From NCBI RefSeq assembly GCF_034702125.1, contig NC_085867.1:41821483-41885482 (forward strand): 64,000 nt of DNA, in the 5' to 3' direction. Shown here one piece after another: positions 35,865-64,000 of the stretch; positions within the stretch are counted from its first letter, which is position 1; every line of letters starts with the position of its first letter. The DNA comes from Engraulis encrasicolus (taxonomy: Eukaryota > Chordata > Actinopteri > Clupeiformes > Engraulidae). Under the pieces are notes generated by a model. That model saw nothing but the letters and a program-made list of their open reading frames with translations, searched no databases and was not told the origin of the DNA. The position numbers were made by a program, and so were the translations under genes.

Positions 35865-37981
35865 TCATAATACACACGCTCTTCAGCTGCATAACATACT
35901 GGAGATAGCAACACTTTCCATCTCAGCAGACCTCAGACTTAGCACGGTCATTCAGCAACCTTGCTCACGTCTTTAGTTACATTACATTACATTTAGCAGA
36001 TGTTTTTATGTGTAGAACAAGCAAACAAAGTGCAACAATGTAGAGCTAAGTGCAGCAAAATATAATTTGTGGAGGACTATTGTATGTGCAAGCAGGACAA
36101 AGTAAGCGCACACAGGGTTACTGTATAGAGGGCTAAGGATGAGTAGAATTAGAATTGTGATGATGAAGGGAAGGTCTCTTCGAAGGTTGAGAGTGTTCTG
36201 GTATGCTGTTATAATTTATTGATCAATGTCAGCTCATTTTCAGTCTGGACGTTTATGACATTGATATTACACTTCAAACACAACCTCAATCAGATTTATC
36301 AAATTGTATTTATATAGCACCTTTCATGTATACATGGACACAATGTGCTTGACAACAGTGTCACAGGTAGGAGTTGGTGGACCTTATGTTAGTGCTCTCC
36401 CATTTCTCTGAAACTGGGAACACTGATGATGGGCTAGACCCGAAACGTTTGTCCCTTGTCTGTCTGTTTTATTTACTTTATTCGGCTTTGTTTAATACAG
36501 TTTTGATTTTGCATTCAGCTCTTGTGTGCGACTCCTTTCTTCCTTTTCGCCATGCTCTTGCATTTAAAATCAATTTTTTGTTTTGTTTCGAACATAGCGT
36601 TTCATAAGACCCATTACCTACCAAGACAGAACCGTTAGAAAGCAATCCTCTTGCTCATTCATTCTCAAAGCTCCTACAATGGCTATCCTAACACCCACTC
36701 TAGTGATGTGACCAGAAATTATATTATTAACATACATTTACATACAAGCCCAAACTAACTTTCAGTCACATTTGCATATGCATTCAATGTATTTTTTCAC
36801 CAGCTTTTCCATACAATTTTCCGATGGCCATTGAGTTTCACAGCAGTGGCCTGAATGAGAGTGTCTGGGTGTAGAGGGGCTGGAGTATTGGAGTCGTACT
36901 GGTGCACCATAAAGGCTTTTTTTCTGCCTCTGCTCTGTAACGCCACAGGGGATTGGCCAACATAGGAAGCTCTCACTGGCAAAGAGAATCTGCTTGGCAG
37001 CCAGAGTACTTTGTTATGTGGTGAAAGCTTTTCTCTTCTGTCTGTCTTTCTATCTTTTTTTTCATGGAAGTGTTTTATGTCGCACTACTTGCGCACCAAG
37101 TTCTGTCAGCGAAGCAGTTACGCCCTGCCCTCTTTACGCAGTTGAGAGCCCCAAAGCATGCGCTCACATCTGGTTTGTTTTCTTATTGGCGTAATGCGGG
37201 CCATATTTTGAAGGGGAAGAGGAAAAGGGTGTGGGCTGAAAAGTTTTCTGGATGTGTATTACTACAGTCGTGATGACGACATTGTTTATACATCTCTCCA
37301 GGTGATTTTTATGCCTGACGTAATCTGGTCATATATCCCTCCAGCTAAGTGTGCGCGTGTGTGTGTGTGTGTGTGCGTGCGTGCGTGCGGTTCGTTTGGA
37401 ATGCTAAGAGACCCTCACAAGACTACAATTAAAGTTATAAGCAACCTGACCATTTATTATTGGCTGTTGCATTTAATCAAAATTGCATCAAATGTCCCAT
37501 TTTCTTGTTCACAAAACCTGAGGTGATTCTCATTATGCATGTGAGAGCTTTTAATTGAGTACCCCTGGTATAGGCTAATATTGCTAAGAGGAACAGGAAT
37601 GAATGCCACTGGTATCTCCTCTCTCAAATTAAAGTGGTGAACATTCAGCCATCTGGAGTAGCTTATATGCAGTGTGCTGAATGCCCTGGTACACAAGGGC
37701 TAGAGCATTGGAATGTTGAGTTAGTTACTGTGGCACTTGGTGCAAAGGATTTTTTTGCGTGGGAGGTGGTGATACAAATGTTGCATAATCAGAAAATGGG
37801 GTATCCGAAGGTTTCTATGGCAATGATCTGTGTTACCATAGTGATGACGGGCATAGCCGGACACCTCTGCACTCTTCACTGAAGTAGGACTGGCTGGTAG
37901 CTGATATCTGAGAATATTTTTGGTGCTGCTGCTGTCACAAACAAGCAGGTATAGACTTGGAGTATACAGAGATTTTTTTAA

Positions 37982-40633
37982 AGGGGTCCTATTATGCTTT
38001 TTCATGTCCACTTCCTATTTATTGGGTTACACAGCATCTGTTGTATGTAAAAGCTTGGTGAAAGCTGCATTTCACAAATTGGCCTCTTGGGGGAGAATTT
38101 CTCTGCCGCAGGAACGCTATTTCTCAACTGTCAGAGAACGCGTGGTTGGGTTTTCAACATTCTATAGCTTTTGTTTCCGGTACGGGTCTACGTCATGCTG
38201 TACCTAACATTGCTGCTTATGGGATGGAGTGTTGACGATGTCACAGACCATTTATTAATTGCAGAGACAGTAGACCTAATGCGCATTTGTTCATCGCAGC
38301 CACATAGCCTAGGCCTATCTGAATTTGACAGTATTGTGATGAGATGTATCCTATTTGTGAATACACCACTCAGTGTACAAAATAGTGTACAAGAATAGTG
38401 TAGCCTACAATGATAGTGTAGGATTTCGCCATTCACAAGTTTATTCCATTACGCATGTAATTTTTTTTTCAATTCATAAATCGGCTCCGTCAATAGGCTA
38501 CAGCATCGGTCTAGACTGGAGGCTACACTCACCTGTGGCCCAAGTTATATATTTTTGTTTCATTGTGATATTAAAGCTCCAATTGACATTGATAAAATAC
38601 CGGTTGGTAGGCCTATGGCTAACGGGTCAGAAACAGTTGAATGAGGAAGGTCGAAAACAGGCAGAACGCGTTAACGCAGTTGCGCACTGAGAATCCAAAA
38701 CACTTCCAAGTGGGTGAAAGACTCGAATCTCTCCTTTCTCTCTCTATTCGCTTCAGGGCCATTTTGCATATGCTGTTGGCAAGACTAACTTTTGTTTGGT
38801 AAGATGTGAAAACCCTAGGCCTACACTTGTATTGCCGCTTGAAGCATAACATTAATTAGAAGACGTGCGCTGATGTTATCCAAATAGGTATCACGACATG
38901 ACCAGCAGCCGTTTGCATCAGCAATGTTGGCAAGGATTAGCCAGTTAGTATAGGCTATGCGTAGGCTACAATTCAGTAATTAAAATGCAACGCAGTTTTG
39001 TTCATCATATCTGCAAGAGCAACGTGGATATTGGCTTGACGTCGTTTAAAACTGGTCGAGTCGTCGGGCGGCATGCCAAAAATAATGAAACTGAAACGGA
39101 TAGGGCCTATTGTTATATAAAAAAATCATGTCCTGTCGATAAATGCGAACAAAAAAACCACGAAACCGAGACTAGGCCTAGGCGTTATTATAAGACCCAG
39201 AATGAAACCAATCCATCGAGGACTGCCCATTGCGCTTCCAATCCAGTGGGCGCATCATTTCTGCCGGGGACTAAATAGAAATGCAGTTACTAAAATGAAA
39301 CCATGCACCTGAAAATACCTTGAAATGTATTTTTATGAAGCATAGCCTATCACCATTGTGCATTAGGCCTACAGACAACGAGCAAACAGGAACTCATGTT
39401 TAAAAGCCAACAACGCGTGCGCTCAGTAGCCTATTCAGTCTGGCTTGCAAATAGACCACAGGACGAATTTGAACACGGAGTTCATATCACAAATAGGGTG
39501 TCACGATATCACTGACAGACGTTGAATTGATAGGTTTGAGTCCGACAAGTCGTGCCCTTGTCTTACTGGGCGCACTCTTTCAATTTCGGACTGCGTCTTT
39601 GACAGCCAGATGGGGGCTGCCGCGGGAGCGAAGAAAATGTCCACAACTTCGCTGAATAAATAGGCCTATCCTTTGAACTGTGTACAGCAATTGCAGATGA
39701 TTAGCTTATTGGATAGCCTATTTTGCGAAGGTCAACTTGTCATTAACAAGGGATGGTCTGATTTCAATCCCAGAACATTCTTTGTGTCTTCAAATTTCCA
39801 CCTGTCAACAGCAGATCTAGACTTCTCCCACCTAGACCAGCGCGACACTTGTCTGTTTGCGAGCAGTAAACTTGGCTGATAACTTCAACTTTAGGGCTAC
39901 AGTATGCAAGGCTAGACAGCGGGTTAACCAATCAGGCCCCTACTGTTGCGTTAATAATGTTTGAGATAAAGATTCTTCAGCGCAGGATATCAGAAATAAA
40001 CAAGACAGCGCAGATGGCTATTAGTTTTTTTTTTTTTTAATATGGTCACAATCGCGTTATTACGCATCATATGCAATATGCGTATTATTTCATGAAACCT
40101 CAAATCGGAAGCAATAGCCTGTACCCAGCACTTTCAACCCTTTCTCAGATTAATGGCAGCCTAATTGTCCCAACCGATTTTGAAATCAAACTGAAGCCCA
40201 TGCACGGAAGACTCGCATTGGATAGGGACTGGGTTTCAGCAAATGACACAGCAAGGTGCACAAATAACAACGTGGGACTTATGATGCGTCCTTTTTTAGA
40301 TTAATTGTGGACATTGGGTGAACTATTTGGCTGTCAACTTTAGACATAGGCTACAGGGTTGGATTCCAGGTCAAAAACAGCTGTGCTGCTGACGTAATAT
40401 TAGTAATAGAATGCTTGATGAAACGCTCCATGCTGCGTCGAGATTTCAGAATGTTGAAGGGTCTAACATTCTGCACTTCCACGCGTTTCAAACAGGCGGC
40501 GTAGGGTGCATGTACACAATGATAAAAAATAATGGACATGAAAACAAGTGATCATTCAAAATTAACTCCACTAACCACAGTAAAGCAAAATATTAACAAT
40601 GAAAGTTATTCTAAATAGCATAATAGGGCACCT
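37982..40633. mobile_element. 2.65-kb TTAA-flanked non-autonomous element
   Basis: TTAA at 37978-37981 and 40634-40637. Inverted tips AGGGGTCCTATTATGC and AGGTGCCCTATTATGC. The interior has many TAGGCCTA motifs and only short reading frames without recognisable transposase. It could be a piggyBac-type element with decayed or foreign cargo. Confidence 0.6.
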
Positions 40634-40961
40634 TTAAGTTGTGTGAATATGAATTATGTTGGAAAGTAACAAAACAGAAGAGAAGTCTGTTCTGTCCGTC
40701 TTATATTCTTTCTCTTTTTTTGTCATATTCTCAAGATGCTCTTTGCTTGAAGCCCCAGGTCTTCAAGCTCCAAAAAGTCCAGTTGCTTCAACTTGAACCC
40801 TTTTGACTACCATGACTTGAATGAAGAAGAAGCTTCACAAACATGCAATACTTTTCCTCCATTCCATTCGATTATACTGTATATATACATTAGCTCCAGT
40901 GTGTTTGTGTTTGGTTAGCAACCAGCTGTGGCTGGGCAGTCACAGAGGGACAGGCTGCAGG

Positions 40962-41348
40962 TAGGGCTGCACCGATACACATCTTTTCACTTCCGATCCG
41001 ATCCCGATATCTAAATTTGGATATCTGCCGATATCGATACCACTCCAATCCTATATCAAAACCACATATATGCATGGGTTTCAATTTGAAGTAGGCCCAC
41101 GTAGACTATTTGGTCAGAAAAGGAAGTCAGAAGAACAGGAAACCAATTAATAAGTAAAAAGTAACAAGTAAAAAAGTAACAATCTCATCCTGAAAACTAA
41201 TATGCAAGTGAAATTAACATTAAACCTGGCTCAATGTCAGTATGAGGAAAATTCCAATACTTTGGGAAAAAGCCGATCCGATCCGATCTCTGAATTATGT
41301 TGAAATCTGAACCTGATACCGATACACCGATACTGATATCAAAACCTA
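40962..41348. mobile_element. hAT-type MITE with exact 8-bp target duplication
   Basis: Flanks GCTGCAGG at 40954-40961 and 41349-41356. Left end TAGGGCTGCACCGATACA and right end with CCGATACCGATACACCGATA steps. 387 bp. Confidence 0.85.
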
Positions 41349-43213
41349 GCTGCAGGACTTACTTTATGCTGCTCCTCCGCGGGGAGCTCCGGGATTGATT
41401 AGAAATTGCTATTGAAAGCACTAGCATGGGCCAGGGCCTCACTGCCTGTAACCTGATACTGCTGCACCCAGGATTCCTGCAAGGCAGGGGGATGTCTCCC
41501 TCTTGCTATGACTGGTTCACATGACCCTGTTTTATATTAATGGCCTGCCTAGGACCTACAGGTCAAATAGATTTTACTGAAACCTGCACCACATGACATG
41601 AAGAGATTGTAACCATTTCCCCCCCCTAAAGTGCCCATCAAAACCGTTTCCACTGTTTGGTCACATAATATGGACTGTTCAAGTGTAAACAACTGAGAGG
41701 TTGGTAAAAAAGGTGCATTTTAAACCATACTGGTTGCTCAAGTAAATATACAGTACAGTAAGAATACTGTATATACTGTATAATGTATTTACTATACAGT
41801 ACAGTAAGTATACTGCAAACCATATTCGTAGTGGTCAATTTCATAACGTTGTCTGTAACGCTTTAGCACAGGCACCAGGGTTTATAAGTGTGATCATGGG
41901 CAGCATGCAGCTGTGTGCACTGGGAGCCGTCAGAGCTGTGATTGCTGCTGGCAGTGCACTCCAGTGACCCTCCTCCCTCGCAGTGCACTCACTCCTCCGC
42001 ACAGCTCTGTTTTAACTCAGGCAAGGCATACTCCATCCACCACACATCACATCAGCCCGATGGGGAGGTACTGTTACACAATGCTTCAGTTATTTCCTGC
42101 TTTGCATCAGTGAGGACTGGGGAGGGAGGGAGGGGGCCGCCTGCCTGCCTGCCTGCCTGCTGCTCGATTTTTGTCCTGTCCTCTCTCTGTTTTTTTTTTA
42201 TTGTTGCTTCTCCCCACTGCCCTTTTTCTTTTCTCTTCTTTGCTGTTGTAAGCTTATTCCTTTCCATTCTATCCTCCTTCCTTTCTCTTAGGTGTTCTGC
42301 ACTTTCTTTACGCCTGTAACATTTCCAAACTGAGTGTTCAGTACTTAATAATCACCAACAGTTGATAAGCAATGGAAGGAGATACGTGTGAAATCCCTCA
42401 CACAGCGTGTGACTTTTTTATGTTCTTACATAAGTCTTTGAAGGTCATTCTGGGAACTATTTAACTTTTTCACTTTCTCACACCGCCATGTCACTACATT
42501 ATGTCCATGTGTCAGTCACATTTTTGCGGCACACACACACAATTCAGTCGTCCGCTTAATGAAAGGATTTGTCCGAAAAAATGAATTGCCCCTGGCAGGC
42601 CTCCCTTCTCACCTGATTATGGCGACCCCATGAGAGATGAGATGGTGGAGGAGATGAAAGAGGAAGTCTGTTTTGCATGGGTGCTGCTTGAGCCTGAGGT
42701 GAATTAGATTCTAGTACAATAGGTGGGCTCATTGTTTGCTGCCTGCTGTTGTGTTTTGTGTCTGTGTGGCTTCTTGTGATTCGAGTCAGCATAGGCCACT
42801 TGCTCACTCACTTTTGTGAGTTGGCTCCGGATGGTTCTGCCTCGCCAACAGGTTGTCATGGCTGCGAGAGCATAGCTGCTAGCAACTGTGTATAGTCAGG
42901 ATTGAAGGCTAAGGGGCCGCTGATGTTAGTCAGCCCAGATACAGCACATGCAACCCCACCCTTTGGACGTCAGTGTGTCTGGCTAGTTTTCATTTGAGCG
43001 TTGCTTTTGAAACTGCACATTTTGCACACAACAAGGATGGGGCAGATTTTACTGTACTCCTGCTGCCAAACCTAACAATGAATACAATCAAGACAATGGA
43101 CTCTGTTATGGGCTTTGCTCTGCTCTGGTCATTGCTTGTGCACGGTGCTTTGTTGAGACTTTGTTTTGTGTCTGGGAGAAAAAAACACCTCCCTCTGCTG
43201 GGAGGATTAATGC

Positions 43214-43443
43214 GGGGAAAAATAATTTGATGCAAAAAGAACTCATGTCTATGTAGCTAGTAAATTGTTTGTTCTGAGCTTACTTGGCTCAACATCAAGT
43301 GAACGTCCTTGACGGGGTGCGCACATCCAAATTCACTTTTGCAGGTGCAAGACCGTAACGGTTGGACTGCACACTGCTTAATTACTCTCCAAAAATCTAA
43401 CCTTTATTCCATGAAATGCAACTACTTGATCCCCTGGACCTTC
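43214..43443 (+). repeat. Dispersed 240-bp repeat, copy 2
   Basis: Counterpart of 29772-30011. It continues into CTTCGTCAGGAATACG, which resembles the hairpin element at 50538. Confidence 0.7.
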
Positions 43444-44806
43444 GTCAGGAATACGTATGTAATGTATATCGAGCAAAAACATCTAATTTCCTCTAAAACG
43501 GATGCTAATGGACTTCCTTTGTCTGGTAATGGTATTCCCTTGAGGAGGAAGAGTCAAAAGCATGCTCTCTTCTTGTCCCCTATACCTTTCTGTCTCTTTC
43601 TGCCAACTAAACCTATACATCATAAAAACTATAATTTAAAAATTCTCTGCCATATCCCAAATCTCCTGTGCAAGCGTCTGCGTCTCTGGTTGGATGGGAG
43701 GATGTGGTTTGAGATTGGCTCCTCTCTTCCTGTCAGAGCCAGATGGAGAGGGCACTTGCAGACAGGGAGAAATCAATACTCACTGGACCGGCTAAGCACT
43801 CGCATCATGGCCGCCGACTAGGAGGAGCGCGTGACTTTGAACTCAGTGATGGGAACACTCAAGCAAGGGAATGATGATTCAGGAGCTACCATTTAGAACT
43901 ACCTGTTTTGGACTGGAATCACCTACCTGCACTTAGCTTGGGTGACTTCAAAATTACCGGCAAATTCCTGGCTATAGATTTGGACTCATTGGAATCATTT
44001 ATAATTCAGTGAATGGAGTGGCACTACTAGAGTGTAGTCTGTAAAGCTACCCTTTTTTCCATAGAAGTTTGTCACATTGGTTTGTATGCAGACATGCATG
44101 CACAGGTCATGGGCAAGCTCAAGGTCCTCCTCAGCATATTTCCTTAATTCAATTGACTTCCTCGGCATGGTCTTTCAGTCAGAGTTGTGTAGAATCTGAG
44201 GAAGGTGAATCTGAGGAAGACCGAGAGGTCGAAACATCACTGCCATTGAATGAATGAATGAATAAAAAGAAGAAAACATAATTTAAAGAAGAAAAAAATC
44301 CAAAGGAGTGTGCAAACCTTTTTTCAAAAAATACGTAATCTTTTTGTTCAGCACCAGGGATTGTGCACAAGTAAGTTAAATCTCTACAAGCATATCAATA
44401 TGAACATGACCCTTTAGGATGTGATCATTCTTGATGCTGAACGGGATCAATTTAAGTTAATTGCATTATGTGTAGTACAAGCAGGAAGCCTATCAAATAA
44501 TGACAATTGGCTCATTCTTTTGAAACTCGGCCATCGGTAGATCCGAGGTTGTTCTCCCGACAACCGTTGTAAATGCGTTCTATTGAAACCGCTAGGGACA
44601 ATACAAACGTCTGAAAACACTAATGTTAAACGAACTCGGAGTACACAGTTGCGCTCCGAGTTTGTGTTTCGGAACCCCGATTTGAGTACCCATTCTTTTA
44701 CACTTTTCCGAGGCGGAAGCCGGAGTTTCCCGCAATCGAGTTTCAAAAGAACGAGCCAATTGTCCTTGATGTTGTTGTTCTTGTTGTGTCTCCTGTCCCT
44801 CTCCAG

Positions 44807-62525
<17,719 letters not shown>

Positions 62526-62529
62526 GTAA

Positions 62530-62681
<152 letters not shown>

Positions 62682-63069
62682 GGCAAGGTGTTCCAGGAGA
62701 ACACCTTTTATATCTTTTTGTAGGAGCTCAATTGTACATAGATGAACCAGTTTAGTTAGACATGTTTTTTTTTCTACTCAATTATTTAATTTCCTGACAT
62801 GTGTATTGAAGGTGGTGAGATTTTGATGTCTACAAATTGTAATAAATGTTTGAGCTTTGGTGTATCTAGTAGGTCTGCATTATGTGATGTGGAATTAGCC
62901 AGACCCCCATGTTGAGGCATCTCTAAAGTACCTGTAGACATGTTTAGTGTATTTGTTCATGTATGCTTTTAATGGATTTTCGACACAATTTTGTCATTTT
63001 GACGAATAGCTGAGAGGTACTTTTGCTGTCCCTGCCCTCTGCTGAGTGACTTTTTTCACCTTGCCACAG

Positions 63070-63152
63070 AGGCACGTTTCCAGACGTTCATTCTAGCTCA
63101 TCTGGACCTAGGAAGAGAACATGTTGTGTTGCATCCATCCAGTACAGGTTGA
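63070..63152 (+). CDS. Candidate alternative ADD1 terminal exon
   Basis: A stronger acceptor (TTTTTTCACCTTGCCACAG) precedes 63070. Read from exon 13 phase 1 it gives about 27 residues (ARFQTFILAHLDLGREHV, ending HPSSTG) and TGA at 63150-63152. This would make a short tailless adducin. It overlaps the 378-nt exon candidate in another frame, so at most one reading is used per transcript. Support is only the splice signal and frame. Confidence 0.25.
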
Positions 63153-63520
63153 AAGTAGGAGCCCTTCCAAACCCAGGTCAGCAGCAGCAGCAGCAGCAGC
63201 GGTAGCAGTAGCAGCAGCGTCCAGCCCCTCTCACTTCCCCGTGGCTGGGGAGGTTTCAAGGGTGACCCTGAGCGAGCCGGTGGAGGTGGAGGTGGGAGCA
63301 GTCCGAGAGCCTCAGGAGGCGGCCATCTTGGCGGCCCCTCCCTGCTCCTTCGCCCCGAGCCGAGACAGGGAGTTGAGCGTGGCCGACTCGGCTGAGAAAA
63401 GCGGTTCTCCGCCAGGAGCGGGAGGTGCCGCCGCCTCGGCGTCCCCACACTCGCCCCACAAAGACTTTCACTACGCTGTACTGCGCGCGCTGAGCTCCAA
63501 CACGCAGATCAGAGTTGACA
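63143..63520 (+). CDS. add1: Candidate ADD1 378-nt exon, phase 1-1, Ala/Ser/Pro-rich
   Basis: After a CATCCATCCAG acceptor, 378 nt stay open in the frame required by exon 13 (phase 1) and end GACA|GTGAGT in phase 1, so inclusion or skipping leaves the frame unchanged. The product is low complexity: a (CAG)n run read as poly-Ala near its start (63178 on), then Pro/Ser/Glu-rich sequence, and a more ordered end, SPHKDFHYAVLRALSSN. It is GC-rich compared with surrounding introns. I do not recognise it in mammalian ADD1. The polypyrimidine tract is weak, and an out-of-frame acceptor lies at 63147. Confidence 0.45.
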
Positions 63521-64000
63521 GTGAGTCTGCAGGTACTGACTGAGGAGCTGGCTGTGTCTGCCTGACTGCCTGCCTGACTGCCTGTCCGACTGCCTACTGT
63601 ACTCGACCCCCTCAAGCCTGCCCCCCCCCCCCCCCCAACAACCCAACACCCCCACTGGAGCCATCGTCTCTTCGGCCTGAGTCTGATTCTCCCTCCCTGT
63701 CCTCCCCACTGTCTGTCGTCCCTCCGTAATTCACTTATCCTGGTAAACCAGCTCCATGCACTTTACTTCATTTTGTGCAGAGGGTCTGGTTGTGTGTCAA
63801 CAACCGGCATGGTTTGTCTCAGGCAGAAATTTGCCTCAGCAATCAGACTGAATGTTTGTGAGTGATGACCTTGATTGTATGTTGGTAAATGGGTGAGGCC
63901 AGCATTGAAGCAACAGTCCACCCAGTTCTCCTTGAGTAAAATTATTGAGTTTTACATTTCTCCTGTTTTTCCCACAGTTCTCTGAGTCTCGTTGTATTAC
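63521..64000 (+). other. ADD1 intron, right edge
   Basis: C-rich stretch (63620-63636) and unique sequence. No further ADD1 exon recognised before the window ends. Confidence 0.5.

Larger units (their letters stand above)
32804..44806 (+). other. ADD1 intron 1
   Basis: About 12 kb without recognised exons. It holds microsatellites (35461-35590, 35771-35858), the palindromic MITE at 34913-35254, a 2.65-kb TTAA-flanked element, a hAT MITE and a repeat at 43214-43443. Fragments of SINE-type tails occur near 34245 (TGCTTTATTGTCACC), 35965 (CATTACATTTAGCAGATG) and 36300 (TTATATAGCACCTTTCATG). The remaining sequence shows nothing supportable. Confidence 0.55.

Noticed and set aside
38985..39278. 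97-codon frame inside the 2.65-kb TTAA element as a transposase fragment
   Set aside because: No DDE/DDD motif or other recognisable domain; length expected by chance.

Overview
The window is vertebrate nuclear DNA, almost certainly from a ray-finned (teleost) fish. It has split genes with GT/AG introns, very long CA/CT/GT microsatellites, Tc1, hAT and piggyBac-type elements with tRNA-SINEs and an L2-type LINE, and proteins close to their human counterparts. A clupeiform-like fish is only a guess from the repeat style. No operon, CRISPR array, rRNA gene or functional tRNA gene is visible.

Three genes are recognisable. (1) DYM (dymeclin, Golgi-associated) lies on the minus strand. Its first five coding exons (11131-17089) and an untranslated lead-in to 17160 are present, and the rest of the gene runs off the left edge, so 1-11130 is DYM intron filled with microsatellites and transposons. 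(2) C18orf32 (a small UPF0729 protein) is complete on the minus strand: coding exons 31094-31273 and 27641-27715, with a 3' UTR to about 26.8 kb. (3) ADD1 (alpha-adducin, membrane-skeleton protein) is on the plus strand. It has a probable non-coding first exon near 32.8 kb, the start codon at 44821, and twelve recognisable coding exons through 62525. Up to three more alternative exons are possible. The 3' end with the MARCKS-like tail is beyond the right edge. All splice phases in DYM and ADD1 close without a frameshift.

Layout: 1-11 kb is DYM intron with nested transposons, a CT-rich minisatellite and giant dinucleotide tracts. 11.1-17.2 kb holds DYM exons separated by MITE-rich introns. 17.2-26.8 kb is the DYM 5' region and intergenic DNA, including a 1618-bp Tc1-like transposon with one nonsense codon. 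26.8-32 kb is C18orf32, whose intron contains an L2-like LINE split by later insertions. 32-33 kb is a likely divergent promoter between C18orf32 and ADD1. 33-44.8 kb is ADD1 intron 1, including a 2.65-kb TTAA-flanked element. 44.8-64 kb holds the ADD1 exons.

No unknown multi-gene system was found. The most interesting points are in ADD1: a conserved 31-codon alternative donor in exon 10; a candidate 18-nt microexon, an 87-nt cassette and a 378-nt phase 1-1 exon; two places where an exon tail with its splice donor has been copied into the following intron; and loss of the human Thr480/Ser481 phosphosites. The transposon record also stands out: a palindromic Tc1 derivative, several TTAA-flanked MITEs, hAT MITEs with exact 8-bp target duplications, and elements nested inside other elements.
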